The notes: generated by a model from the letters alone, not told the origin. A stretch of DNA of 64,000 bases from Salinimonas iocasae (GCF_006228385.1 NZ_CP039853.1:124001-188000), one strand, 5' to 3'. Positions 30,797 to 39,555 are shown, counted from the first letter of the stretch. Translations and numbers: made by a program.

Positions 30797-31173
30797 ACAC
30801 ATTGGCATATTGGGTACGATAGGGTTGACAGGTAAAGGCCATGTAGAGGCGTATATATTTAAGCATTTTGTTTTAGCGCAGAATAGATTGTTGGCAACAA
30901 TCTTAGAGCGATTCAGTGTTCTATCGTGGTAATTCTTGAGGTGGCAAATCAAATGGTATCACAATCCCTTAAGTGCGGAAGATTAATGAAAATTGACTAA
31001 CTACAGCAATACCATAACAAGTTATTAAAAGCGGCTCTGTGTGATCTTTCTAATCGATTCTGATACTAACGCAGTGCGAGGGCTGCTTGTTGCTATTGCA
31101 ATGCCGTAGAGGACGCATCAGGTCACATTAAAGGCGTTTGAACCTAAAATAAGAATCGTATGGAGGATGCAAG
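30797..31173. other. Gene-free stretch with a 19-base palindrome
   Basis: At 30885-30903 agattgttg and caacaatct form a perfect nine-base inverted repeat around one G, the size of a TetR/LysR-type operator. No gene for a matching regulator is adjacent. The rest shows nothing clear. The promoter of the gene at 31174 should lie near the right end. Confidence 0.4.
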
Positions 31174-31581
31174 TTGAAACAATGGGAATACGTATCATTA
31201 GTTTTGTCATGGTCGAAGGGTCAAAAAAGAGTGACTGTGACACAGTATGGTGAGACTAAGCATATATCGCTTGATACGGGGAAGAATCGCTTCGGTAATA
31301 GCCATGTGGATAAATTCAATAAAATTATTGGCAAACTAGGAAGTGCGGGATGGGAGATTGTCTCCATATGTCCAATACAAGGAGTATCATATCACTCGTT
31401 TTTACTGAGTAACGACGGTAATTTTATTGCAGATCAACAAGCTCAAGAATTTTGGCTCAAACGAGAGCTAACTGATGAAAAAGCACAGCCGATTGAAAAA
31501 ACGCTCATGTACATTTTCAAAGACCATAAAGTAAGCTCACCAGCTAAAGATGATGAGCAGTTTGAATATTACAACAGTTAA
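31174..31581 (+). CDS. DUF4177-like hypothetical protein
   Basis: 135 residues from a TTG with TGGAGG seven bases before it. The opening MKQWEYVSLVLSWSKG and the later KFNKIIGKLGSAGWEIVSIC follow the DUF4177 pattern (KxWEYK...LNxLGxxGWELV), a small ferredoxin-like fold of unknown function. An extended tail of about 50 residues follows the domain. Monocistronic, with a hairpin terminator shared with the convergent lipoprotein gene. Confidence 0.6.
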   Translation: MKQWEYVSLVLSWSKGQKRVTVTQYGETKHISLDTGKNRFGNSHVDKFNKIIGKLGSAGWEIVSICPIQGVSYHSFLLSNDGNFIADQQAQEFWLKRELTDEKAQPIEKTLMYIFKDHKVSSPAKDDEQFEYYNS

Positions 31582-31621
31582 TGTCGTATCGAAGGTCTGA
31601 AGCCCTAAGCAGGCTGGCCGT

Positions 31622-31636
31622 GTCTCAGACTGAGAC
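31622..31636. repeat. Short perfect palindrome
   Basis: gtctcag-a-ctgagac, seven-base arms around one base, 41 bases after the DUF4177-like stop. Purpose unknown; it could aid termination or bind a protein. Confidence 0.35.
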
Positions 31637-31671
31637 AATATACTCAATCTATCTGTGATAGCAGGTTAATT

Positions 31672-31694
31672 AAGGGCGCTATAAAAGCGCCCTT
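31672..31694. terminator. Bidirectional hairpin terminator
   Basis: Nine-base-pair stem aagggcgct/agcgccctt with loop ataaa, between convergent genes ending at 31581 and 31700. T-rich on the plus strand after the stem. Confidence 0.7.
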
Positions 31695-31699
31695 TCAGA

Positions 31700-32674
31700 T
31701 CAAAGAGTAATTTTTGAATCTTCATTGGCATCAAAAAGATACTGTTTACCTTTATAAGATACGAATGAATATGGAAATTGATAAACATACTTTGCCCGTG
31801 TGGCTTCGTTAATGTGGCTGAAGTTCTCTGGGAAAACGAATGCCATCGTTGAGGTCGGTGCAATACCGTTGTGGTAATAGAGTGCGAGATTTGAATTTAT
31901 CGCTTCATGGACAACGATGTACTTATTCCCCAGCTTACCAGCTACAGAGCTTTCATAAAAAATTGCACACACTTCGCTGTAGGGAGCATCTTTCAGTTCT
32001 TTCTCTAGACCAAGAACGTAATTTTTGAGTTTTGTATTCTTAAATGAAGCATTTTTCACCTCCTCTGGTGCCAGAAAATTAGCGCCATTTTGACAAACGT
32101 TGCCCTCAAGAACTGCTACGTAATTACGTTTCGAGTATTTAATCGCATTCGCGTAAACACCGTGAAACTTACCGTCCATTTGGCTGTTTTGTGTCGCAGA
32201 ACGAAGCTCTGTGTCTAAAGTGTTCAACAAATAATTTGCCGTTGCCACTTCGTCATTCAGATCGATGTCATTAACACCGACAAAGCTTACTGCGAAAGGA
32301 CCATAGTCAAGCATGTCTTTTTCTTTACTACTCAAAAATACATGGCTGATGCCGGTAAGGGCATCCATAGCAAGAAATCCTCTGGCAAAAGCAAGAGCAC
32401 CCGTATTTGTGCCGGATGACTGAACACCATTTGTTGGATTGTATGAATCGCTCAGGCCATTTCCAGCTCCAGAGGGTTGAGCCATATGAGCAATGTTATA
32501 GGCGAATGAACGATTATCCTTCCAGTCGTAAGTATCCGTATCATAGACCTTAACTGTCTTGATTGTTGACACCAAGGTTGGCCCCTTATTTTCATTGCTG
32601 GTGGAGCTACACCCGCCAAGTAATAAAAATGTCACTGAAAGAGTCAATGCTGCAAATTGGTAAAACGACTTCAT
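31700..32674 (-). CDS. Lipoprotein of unknown function
   Basis: 324 residues. Lipoprotein signal peptide MKSFYQFAALTLSVTFLLLG with lipobox LLGGC, then a Ser/Asn-rich linker. A Gly/Ser/Asn-rich segment around 70-90 (QPSGAGNGLSDSYNPTNG) precedes a domain with two Cys (NVCQNGANFL, SEVCAIFYES). No catalytic motif recognised. It is monocistronic, ends at a strong terminator, and has a long inverted repeat upstream of its promoter region (32759-32809). Confidence 0.65.
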   Translation of the reverse strand: MKSFYQFAALTLSVTFLLLGGCSSTSNENKGPTLVSTIKTVKVYDTDTYDWKDNRSFAYNIAHMAQPSGAGNGLSDSYNPTNGVQSSGTNTGALAFARGFLAMDALTGISHVFLSSKEKDMLDYGPFAVSFVGVNDIDLNDEVATANYLLNTLDTELRSATQNSQMDGKFHGVYANAIKYSKRNYVAVLEGNVCQNGANFLAPEEVKNASFKNTKLKNYVLGLEKELKDAPYSEVCAIFYESSVAGKLGNKYIVVHEAINSNLALYYHNGIAPTSTMAFVFPENFSHINEATRAKYVYQFPYSFVSYKGKQYLFDANEDSKITL

Positions 32675-32758
32675 TGCTTTTGTCCTACTGCTAATTTGAT
32701 ATCGGTTATGTTAACGGTAATTTTCACTTTGGCTTTAATTACGATGTGCCGAAATTTT

Positions 32759-32809
32759 CACGACACAAATTGATGCTCTCTAATAGAAAACCTCCAAATT
32801 AGTGTCGTG
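32759..32809. repeat. Inverted repeat flanking the IS3 relic
   Basis: cacgacacaaatt (32759-32771) and aattagtgtcgtg (32797-32809) pair over 13 bases with one mismatch. They lie between the leftward lipoprotein gene and the IS3-like relic starting at 32842. It could be a regulatory site or a residue of an element end. Confidence 0.4.
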
Positions 32810-32841
32810 CCGTTTTAGAGGTCTTAGGCATACTATGAATC

Positions 32842-32990
32842 ATGGAAAAGACCAGTTACACTGAAAAAATCGCCTTCGTACTACGTCAGGCAGATACCTA
32901 GACACCGCTGAAGAAGTCTGTCGTAAGATAGGAATCTTCATTGCCACGTTCTAAATTTGGAAAAGGAATGAAGTATAAAAATCTAAGCCC
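32842..32990 (+). pseudogene. Decayed IS3-family orfA fragment
   Basis: Translation across frames gives MEKTSYTEKIAFVLRQAD, then in another frame EVCRKIG-like and IFIATF-stop-IWK. This is the start of an IS3/transposase_8 orfA (Y-T-E-x-I-A-F-x-L-R-Q-A, C-R-K-x-G-I-S-x-A-T-F-Y-x-W-K). There is one stop after QADT and another where Y is expected in ATFY, plus at least one frameshift, and the rest is missing. It marks an old insertion or deletion point. Confidence 0.65.
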
Positions 32991-33261
32991 AAAGGCTCGC
33001 GAGGCATTTGGTCATTCTCAGATTGATGCTGGTATGGCCATATTTAAAGCTTTTCTACTTCTTGTCACCGTGTTGCCTGTGTCGTTCATATTTAAGTCTT
33101 TAGCTGACAACAAGGATACTGAAGTAACGCTGGTATCATCCATTGAAAAGATGAGCCCGGGTGTTTATTTTATGCTGATAGGTTTCATATTTCTATCTCT
33201 CACATCAGGATGGCTCCTCAGAAGAAATGGCCTTTGGCATATTCATGAAGCAGGACAGTAA
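32968..33261 (+). CDS. Small two-helix membrane protein
   Basis: 97 residues from ATG 32968 with AAAAGGA before it. The in-frame ATG-less extension to 32941 belongs to the IS relic. MKYKNLSPKAREAFGHSQID is followed by two membrane helices (AIFKAFLLLVTVLPVSFIF and GVYFMLIGFIFLSLTSGWLL). No family recognised. Its start is fused to the end of the IS3-like relic, so its promoter context may have been rearranged. Confidence 0.5.
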   Translation: MKYKNLSPKAREAFGHSQIDAGMAIFKAFLLLVTVLPVSFIFKSLADNKDTEVTLVSSIEKMSPGVYFMLIGFIFLSLTSGWLLRRNGLWHIHEAGQ

Positions 33262-33378
33262 GAAGCTTTAAATAACAATTGAACTGAATAACCTAAGATA
33301 CAGATTCTTTATCTAACCATCACTAATATACTTTTGGTGATTTCCACTTCAGTATCACTTCCAAAATGGGGAGCATTC

Positions 33379-34035
33379 ATGTGTGGATTTATTCAAAGAG
33401 ATGCCGGCTCCCCGGCAGTCATCAATATCCTTCGTAAAGTTGGGTTGGACAATATGATCCCAACTTTTGAAAAAGAAAATGCCGGTTTACTTAACTTTTA
33501 TCCTGCGTTTGGCAAAAACCCTAATCGACAGATTAAGAATCTGATTGTTAACCCAAATAAAGCAGTCGATGCTACCTGGTGGTTCGATTGCAAGCCAGAT
33601 GGCGATACATTGAGAGTAGGAGACAGAACGACTTTTAATGCTCGCAACCTAGATAGTCCTTTTTGGAAAGGCGCTGTACGGCATCATAGAGCGATCGTTG
33701 TGGGTACCGCTTTAGGTGAATCAAATAAGGTAGGCTCAACTAATGAGCATTACCTGATGAACGCCAAGGAAGCGATACTCTTTGGTGCGGTATATCGAGA
33801 GTTTGAAAATGGCTGCTATTCGACAGCTGTTATCACCCGGCCACCGCATGAACGATTCAGCAAATATCACCAAAAATCGATACCCTGCTTTTTGCCTCAC
33901 GATAAAGATTTTGTATCCGCGTGGCTGGATGGCGATGCAAACGATGCCTTGGTTTTGTCCGAGCTAGATAATCCAAAATTCATCAGGACCTCGCGGTCAC
34001 TAAAGTCAAAACCTTTAAGGGTGGCGAACCTTTAA
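33379..34035 (+). CDS. SRAP-domain protein (YedK/HMCES-like), divergent
   Basis: 218 residues from ATG 33379 (GGGGAG upstream). The upstream extension to 33334 would hide the catalytic Cys2 and is rejected. It starts MCGFIQRD, so Met removal exposes C2. N87 (FNARNL), E114 (RAIVVGTALGES aligned on RCLVPADGYYEW) and H164 (YHQKSIPCFLP) match the catalytic Asn, Glu and His of SRAP proteins, which form thiazolidine crosslinks with abasic sites in single-stranded DNA. The glycine/aromatic context around the Glu is unusual, so this is a distant branch. No LexA box was found in front. Confidence 0.75.
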   Translation: MCGFIQRDAGSPAVINILRKVGLDNMIPTFEKENAGLLNFYPAFGKNPNRQIKNLIVNPNKAVDATWWFDCKPDGDTLRVGDRTTFNARNLDSPFWKGAVRHHRAIVVGTALGESNKVGSTNEHYLMNAKEAILFGAVYREFENGCYSTAVITRPPHERFSKYHQKSIPCFLPHDKDFVSAWLDGDANDALVLSELDNPKFIRTSRSLKSKPLRVANL

Positions 34036-34131
34036 GTGATAAAGAGAGGCTATCGGCGGACAACTAAAACGTAATGCTTACAACTTTAACTGTCAGCCAC
34101 TAACTGTGGTAGGGCTCAATCAGTTCTGACG

Positions 34132-34158
34132 GTCTGTTCTGTACGTGAAGCGGACTCT
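34132..34158 (+). repeat. Dispersed hairpin repeat, copy B
   Basis: GTCTGTTCTGTACGTGAAG then CGGACTCTC. The right arm AAGCGGAC is intact and the left arm is degenerate. It lies after the SRAP gene. Confidence 0.4.
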
Positions 34159-34183
34159 CACTCTAAATCCATTGAAATGGATT

Positions 34184-34969
34184 CTAGTTTAGGTCAATTA
34201 CGCTTTTGATAAAGCTTGCTATAGCTTTAAGCACAACCTCAGTATGTGTTACATGAGGCATATGCCCACAATTTTCGATTATTTCCACTTGAGCACTTGC
34301 AGATGAATTTTGTACAATGTAGTTAGGAAATGCTGTCGAGCCATATTCGTCATTTTCACCATGTATTGCGAGTAAAGGGCAAAATACGTTTTTAACTTGG
34401 CATAGCTTCCAGTTGCGGAACTCATCACTAAGCCAAATTTCAGTCCAAGCATTGATTACCCATTGCGCCTTTTCTCCATGCCACTTGGCTATCTTTGATA
34501 ACATTTCAGGTCGTTGTAAAGCTTGTTTAGCGTTTTGTATACCTTCCAATGTTCGCTCTTCAATAAAAGCTTGGGCAGAGATAGTCACTGCGCCTAAACA
34601 GTCTTTTTCATTGGCTGCAATGTTGACAGCCATACCACCGCCAACACTATGTCCTAATATAATAAACCGTCCTAGCTCAAGAGCCTTTTTCACTTGAGGG
34701 AAGTATACATCGGCTTCTTCTTCTATGAAGTTAATAGACGGCAAGGTGTGTCTGGTATAAGAATTCCCAAAACCAGCCCTATCATATGCAATGACTTGCA
34801 TGAATAAAGTGTTAGCTAGTTTTTCAGGAAAGTCTCTCCACTGATTGCATGAGCCAAGTGAATCATGGAGTAAAACGATTGAGATTTTTGATTGAACAAT
34901 CTCTGGAGTCCAAATTTTTACAAATATGTCGCCATCAGTAGTAGGGATGTATTGCTCTTTAATAATCAT
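34184..34969 (-). CDS. Alpha/beta-hydrolase
   Basis: 261 residues. The fold markers are LLHDSLGSCNQW (oxyanion region), AYDRAGFGNS, the nucleophile elbow LGHSVGGG (S108), an acidic residue in AIHGENDEYG, and the catalytic His in ENCGHMPHVTH. These form a standard Ser-Asp-His triad. The substrate is unknown. It is divergent from a GlxA-type AraC regulator with only about 95 bases between the two starts, so that regulator probably controls it. Confidence 0.88.
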   Translation of the reverse strand: MIIKEQYIPTTDGDIFVKIWTPEIVQSKISIVLLHDSLGSCNQWRDFPEKLANTLFMQVIAYDRAGFGNSYTRHTLPSINFIEEEADVYFPQVKKALELGRFIILGHSVGGGMAVNIAANEKDCLGAVTISAQAFIEERTLEGIQNAKQALQRPEMLSKIAKWHGEKAQWVINAWTEIWLSDEFRNWKLCQVKNVFCPLLAIHGENDEYGSTAFPNYIVQNSSASAQVEIIENCGHMPHVTHTEVVLKAIASFIKSVIDLN

Positions 34970-35064
34970 AAATATGCTTGTTGATAATTTTTACAGCAAA
35001 TTCTACAAAGCAAATAGTTCAGGTACTATATCCAAATAGGAATTTGACACCCTCCGATTAGGCC

Positions 35065-36024
35065 ATGATTAAAATGAAAAAAGTAGCGATAGTAGCTTAC
35101 GAAGCTTGCTGGGCAATGAGTGTTTATTTGGCAAAAGACTTCTTTAGAATTGTTTCTTTATTAGAACAGCACCAGAACCATCCACTAAGTTATGATGTGA
35201 AAATACTTAGCAATGATGGCGGTCATGTCTGCTCGTCCAGTGGAGCGGTGATTGTATCAGAAGGGCATTTAGATGGTGCTAAGTACGATATTGTTATTAT
35301 TCCTCCTATAGAAGGAATTCAACTAAGTAACATGCCGTCATCTTCGAAAGTTATTATTGATTGGTTGTCCCTTCAAATGAAGCATTCGCCAATTGTCATT
35401 AGTTTAAGTACGGCAGCCTATTTTTTGGTAGCAACAGGAAAATGTGATGACAAACAATGGGCGACTCACTGGGCTTTCACTAAACAACTTAAAAAGTTAT
35501 TTTCTAGTGCTGAGTTCGTTACAGATAAGCCTTACATTAGAAATGACAATATTTACGCAACAAGCACCTTTGAAGCCGGAATAGATGTTCTTTTAGCTAT
35601 TGTTGCGAAAGATAAAGGAGATAGATTTTCACAAAAATGCGCTACTCACTTGCTTGTGGCCGAGCCACACAAGCTTAGTCCGATTCTTCCTCAATATCTG
35701 GAGCATGATGATTTAAATGTATTGGCTGTTCAGGATTGGATTACACTCAATTCCTCTCAAAATATCAAGATTATTGACTTGGCAAATAAATTTAACTTTA
35801 GTGAGCGAAACCTGAAACGCAGATTTTTGTTGGCAGCAGGAATATCAATCAATAAATACACTCAAGAAATAAGGTTAGATAAAGCTAAGAAGCTCTTACT
35901 GACTACGGATAAGTCAGTAAAAGAAATATCCTTAGAGGTTGGCTATGAAAACGATAGCTTTTTTACTCGTTTATTCAAAAAGAACACTGGAACAACACCA
36001 TCTAATTGGCGGCAGTCAACTTGA
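35065..36024 (+). CDS. GlxA-type regulator (DJ-1/PfpI domain plus AraC HTH)
   Basis: 319 residues. The N-terminal part (about 5-190) has the class I glutamine amidotransferase/DJ-1 fold (MKKVAIVAYEACWAMSVYLA, YDIVIIPPIEGIQ), without an obvious catalytic Cys-His pair. The C-terminal AraC domain has two HTHs: IIDLANKFNFSERNLKRRF and VKEISLEVGYENDSFFTRLF, followed by KNTGTTPSNWR. Such proteins are transcription regulators whose DJ-1 part senses a ligand. The nearby divergent hydrolase is the likely target. Confidence 0.88.
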   Translation: MIKMKKVAIVAYEACWAMSVYLAKDFFRIVSLLEQHQNHPLSYDVKILSNDGGHVCSSSGAVIVSEGHLDGAKYDIVIIPPIEGIQLSNMPSSSKVIIDWLSLQMKHSPIVISLSTAAYFLVATGKCDDKQWATHWAFTKQLKKLFSSAEFVTDKPYIRNDNIYATSTFEAGIDVLLAIVAKDKGDRFSQKCATHLLVAEPHKLSPILPQYLEHDDLNVLAVQDWITLNSSQNIKIIDLANKFNFSERNLKRRFLLAAGISINKYTQEIRLDKAKKLLLTTDKSVKEISLEVGYENDSFFTRLFKKNTGTTPSNWRQST

Positions 36025-36076
36025 ATTGAATGACTGTTTTTGGCACTAATCAGCAGTCTATATTCAACCATCGAAC

Positions 36077-36104
36077 GTCCGCTCCTTGTCTGAAGTAGAC
36101 TATC
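36077..36104 (+). repeat. Dispersed hairpin repeat, copy C
   Basis: GTCCGCTCCTTGTCTGAAG then TAGACTATC. It lies 53 bases after the GlxA-type stop, in the same orientation as copy A. Confidence 0.5.
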
Positions 36105-36319
36105 GAATTTGTGGTGGATCTAAGCTGGTAGACGCTCGCTGCAGGCTATCCAACTAGATTGATTAGCTCCAGGATACACGTAATATTCACTATATGTGAC
36201 TTAACTGACAATCTAACTCGCTCAGATTCTAAAAGTTTACTATCACGCATGATAATCGGATTTATCATGCGTGATGGATTTTATATCTGCCTGTACTGGC
36301 CTATCTAGAGGTTAATGTT

Positions 36320-36607
36320 ATGTTCCTAAAACGCTTTGGTGGTACTCTATTTTATATTGTTCTAACTTTACTTTTATCAGCATACGTTCTCGATATATCG
36401 AATTTAAGTAGGGAAGAACTAAGGGGTGTGCCACTTGGCCCGCCTATGTTAGCCTTGGGAGTTTCAATAGTTTGGACCTTTTTTTCCGTTATCGCAATGT
36501 TGTATTTACTATTGAGAGCTAATGTTCATTTCAAGGCGTTCAAAGCTAGTATTTTTGCAATTTGCATCCTTATGTTTTGGCTACTACCATGGCTATGGAC
36601 TTATTAA
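36320..36607 (+). CDS. Three-helix small membrane protein
   Basis: 95 residues with hydrophobic helices at about 8-26, 43-66 and 74-94 (LFYIVLTLLLSAYVL, ALGVSIVWTFFSVIAMLYLL, ASIFAICILMFWLLPWLW). GAGGTTA lies before the ATG. No family recognised. It stands alone between two gene-poor stretches. Confidence 0.5.
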   Translation: MFLKRFGGTLFYIVLTLLLSAYVLDISNLSREELRGVPLGPPMLALGVSIVWTFFSVIAMLYLLLRANVHFKAFKASIFAICILMFWLLPWLWTY

Positions 36608-37068
36608 ATATACTATTTAGGGGATTTTTTGTTTTAATTTTTTAGTTTAAAATTTTAATAGTGACTCCCTATTACTTAAATAAAAGTCTCATTGTTTAAT
36701 GCTAAGTTCAGTAATGCCCTTCTCGCATGTTTGCTATCCCGCTATTTATTAGTAGTCATGATGAGTATTTAAAACCCGGTAGAGTTAACTCGCTTTAGAA
36801 AAAAGTTTTGCTGCAGCGAGATATGGAAATTGTCTAGGAAAGTCTGGCCTTACCACAGGCAGGTTGCCGTATTGATTAATTATAGCACATAGAGAATCAC
36901 GATTTGCGCGTAAGCCACAATGCCTTTAAATAGTTTCATTTGCAGGGGTCACTATGAGTGGTCTACAGAGACTTTTACAAAATTTATATTTATGCATGAG
37001 ATTTGTCATTTTTATGTAGAGGTAGAATTTAAGGCATTAATTGGTATTGGATAAGTTGGAGCTTTAAA
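36608..37068. other. AT-rich gene-free stretch of 461 bases
   Basis: No convincing frame, repeat or terminator apart from T-rich runs directly after the membrane-protein stop (36620-36660). Base composition is clearly more AT-rich than the flanking integrase or czc regions, consistent with foreign DNA. Confidence 0.35.
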
Positions 37069-37584
37069 ATGAGATTTATAGTATTTTTATGCTGTTTTTT
37101 TACTGTAAGCATTAACGCTATGAGCCTGAATATTAGCTTAAAAACTCTTGTTAATACCTCTGATTTTACCGGCGTTGTAGAAGTCATTGATGTAAAAAAA
37201 GATGATAAATGTGGTTATCTAATTACAGCAAATAGTTTGAAATCATTTAAAGGAGAGATTGTTAATTCACATTTTTGGGTGAGGAATAAGAATGATCTGA
37301 TTAAAAATCATAAAAAATACTTTGCGATTCTAAAGAGAAGTCAAATGAGAGGTATTTGTAATCAGAACCTGCTTAGTTCTGGTAAGCGATATCAAACATT
37401 TTTTCCAATAAAGGATATGGGTGAGCTTTATATTCTAGCCAATAGGGGTAGTTTCATGGCTAGTAGTGATTCTATAAGCTATTATCCCGTTGGATACGTG
37501 AAAATCATCCAGGTTGTTGATCAGCGTATTTATGCATTCGGAAAATGGAAAGAAATTGAAGATGCCATCTTAAAATTTCAGTAG
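37069..37584 (+). CDS. Secreted hypothetical protein
   Basis: 171 residues with a signal peptide (MRFIVFLCCFFTVSINAM). The mature domain is Lys-rich and beta-like: FTGVVEVIDVKKDDKCGYLI, FKGEIVNSHFWVRNKNDLIK, then GICNQNLLSSGKRYQTFFPI. An opening 'V(V/I)V...C.Y.....v...fKG' resembles small extracytoplasmic beta-barrel proteins of the tissue-inhibitor-like type, but that likeness is weak. The AT-rich codon use suggests recent transfer. No neighbour suggests a role. Confidence 0.5.
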   Translation: MRFIVFLCCFFTVSINAMSLNISLKTLVNTSDFTGVVEVIDVKKDDKCGYLITANSLKSFKGEIVNSHFWVRNKNDLIKNHKKYFAILKRSQMRGICNQNLLSSGKRYQTFFPIKDMGELYILANRGSFMASSDSISYYPVGYVKIIQVVDQRIYAFGKWKEIEDAILKFQ

Positions 37585-37691
37585 ACAAATTTCATACAAG
37601 TATTCATAACGCAGAAGGCCTCTTTAAAATAACGAAGTCTCGATGAAATTGTAGATAGTTTTGAGAGCAGCTCCTTCTTACCTTTAATCAG

Positions 37692-38300
37692 CTAGGTATT
37701 TGTGAATTTTTTAACCACTTGATAAAGCGTAAAACTGTTTATTGCTTCATCGATTGGGTCCCCGGTTCTTTTTTTTGTTTGCTTAGCAGTCCGCCAGGCT
37801 GAAAAATACGTTTTTTCAATGGCTAATGCAACTCGCTGACGGTCATATTTCGTTAATCTGGACATAAGCCCATTAAGAAATAATTCATCGCTGTCGTATT
37901 CTGCACCCCCTATTACGTTTTTAGCAGTGTTTACTTCCGCCTGATACTCACGATAGTCAGGTGACAGCAAGAAGTCTAAAGCTTCTTCATAGCTGGCGGC
38001 GCCAACCTGATCCTTGAACCTGTCCAGCATTCTTAAATAATGTTCTTTTAGCTGAATATTCTTTAAGCCGGTTGTTTCGCGGTGTTTATGGGCCCGAAAC
38101 CGATTTTGCAGGCGCTTGATAGCCGTATCATGTATGAATTGGCGTAAATAGGCATAAGCTTGCTTGGGCTCTTGGCCCCGGACCTTCTCAATATCAATTT
38201 CTACTGGCGAATCACCTTTCCATTCCGAATTTTCAACCGTTGAAATATACCGGTGAAAATTTTGGGTGATGTAGTTATGCCACAGCGTGTTATCACTCAT
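37692..38300 (-). CDS. Putative DNA-binding protein divergent from the integrase
   Basis: 202 residues, strongly charged. The centre HRETTGLKNIQLKEHYLRML followed by GAASYEEALDFLLSPDY resembles a ribbon-helix-helix segment (short strand, then two helices). The flanks are helical. It is divergent from the tyrosine recombinase, and the 160-base gap between them is filled with palindromes that would suit a dimeric autoregulator. A role in controlling or assisting the recombinase, or in plasmid-style maintenance, is inferred from position. No family is certain. Confidence 0.5.
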   Translation of the reverse strand: MSDNTLWHNYITQNFHRYISTVENSEWKGDSPVEIDIEKVRGQEPKQAYAYLRQFIHDTAIKRLQNRFRAHKHRETTGLKNIQLKEHYLRMLDRFKDQVGAASYEEALDFLLSPDYREYQAEVNTAKNVIGGAEYDSDELFLNGLMSRLTKYDRQRVALAIEKTYFSAWRTAKQTKKRTGDPIDEAINSFTLYQVVKKFTNT

Positions 38301-38320
38301 ATTTAGTTACCCGACACAAA

Positions 38321-38458
38321 CGTTACATATAACGCTTTCAATGATACAGATAACTACCCTGCTCTGCCATAAAAATAATAGCGTTATATGTAACGCTATT
38401 GACGGTGTGTCTGCCCTGCTCTATTATTACAGATAATAACAGTTATCTGTAATAATAG
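38321..38458. promoter_or_regulatory. Palindrome array between the divergent gene pair
   Basis: cgttacatataacgct (38321-38336) recurs exactly as its reverse complement at 38380-38395, and each copy is itself nearly palindromic. A perfect 16-base inverted repeat ctattattacagataa/ttatctgtaataatag (38421-38458, loop taacag) ends four bases before the integrase ATG. CCCTGCTCT is repeated at 38358 and 38414, and an extra acagataac half-site is at 38346. This looks like a two-operator divergent promoter or a recombination/partition site. Confidence 0.65.
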
Positions 38459-38461
38459 ACT

Positions 38462-39433
38462 ATGAGCCAGGCACTGACATTAACTCACGACAATTTTGCG
38501 ATTGATGATGAACACTACCAGCTGGTGGTGGATAATCTGACCGAGCTGCACGATTCGGTCTGGCACACCATGGCGTCTAATACCCGAAAAGCGTATCAAT
38601 CCGATTTCAATCAGTACCTGCTTTTTTGCCGTGAACGCCAATTGCCGGCGCTGGCCAGTGACTGGAAAATAACGAAAGTGGCGTGTCAGGCATTTTTTGA
38701 CTGGATGATGCAATCGCCGCTGAGCCACCATTCTATTAAGCGTAAGCTGGCGTCTATTCGTTTTTTTCTTGGGGTCAGTGAATTGCCGGATCCGTGGAAG
38801 CATTCCAAACTGTTCACTCGCTATATCAACGGTAGCCTAAAAGCCAAACCGTCGGCGCAGAAACAGGCCAAGCCACTACAGTTACACGAGGCCCGGCTGG
38901 CGAACCACGTTCTTGATGTCGATACGCTACTGGGGTTGCGGGATGCGGTGCTGATTAATTTGGCGCTGGATACGCTATTCCGAGCCTCTAACCTGCTGGC
39001 CATTGAGGTTCAGCATATCGATTGGCAGGCCAAAACCATCTTCGCCCCGCGTTCGAAAACCGATCAGGCTGGTGATGGTCATTATGGATACATGTCGGAT
39101 GAAACGGCTATGCTGTTGAAAAAGTGGTTAGCGGATGCCGGTATAGAAGAAGGATTTATCTTTCGCAAATTGTCACCCAAACAGACGGTCCAGCCTGAGC
39201 CCATGAAGTACCAGGCGCTATTGCGTCGGTATGAGGCTGTGGGTATTGCGCTTAATACTGAAGGTAAATTTACCTGTCACAGTACCCGCACTGGGGGCGT
39301 TTTGACCTTACTATCTGCAGATGTTCCTATGGCAGAAATTGTACTATCCGGGAACTGGAAAAGTGAAGCCATGGCGATTCGTTATGCTAAGCAATACCGC
39401 GCCGGTACTGTAGGCATGGCAAAGGTTAGGTAA
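38462..39433 (+). CDS. Tyrosine recombinase (site-specific integrase)
   Basis: 323 residues. N-terminal SAM-like core-binding domain (NTRKAYQSDFNQYLLFC, SIKRKLASIRFFLGV) and catalytic domain with R174 (DTLFRASNLLA), K199 (RSKTDQ), H273 and R276 (CHSTRTGG), W299 (GNWKS) and nucleophile Y308 (AIRYAKQY). All active-site residues are present. Family members integrate or excise elements, or resolve dimers. It starts inside a palindrome array. No att repeat pair could be identified within the window. Confidence 0.92.
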   Translation: MSQALTLTHDNFAIDDEHYQLVVDNLTELHDSVWHTMASNTRKAYQSDFNQYLLFCRERQLPALASDWKITKVACQAFFDWMMQSPLSHHSIKRKLASIRFFLGVSELPDPWKHSKLFTRYINGSLKAKPSAQKQAKPLQLHEARLANHVLDVDTLLGLRDAVLINLALDTLFRASNLLAIEVQHIDWQAKTIFAPRSKTDQAGDGHYGYMSDETAMLLKKWLADAGIEEGFIFRKLSPKQTVQPEPMKYQALLRRYEAVGIALNTEGKFTCHSTRTGGVLTLLSADVPMAEIVLSGNWKSEAMAIRYAKQYRAGTVGMAKVR

Positions 39434-39555
39434 CACCCGGTTTGCCTAATCGAAAACACGTTACACAGTCGGTATTATTATGAATGATGGCATGCTTCAC
39501 AAGGCATACTTATGGATTTAGCTATATCTTCGCGCCTTAGAAAAGTGACCTGTTT

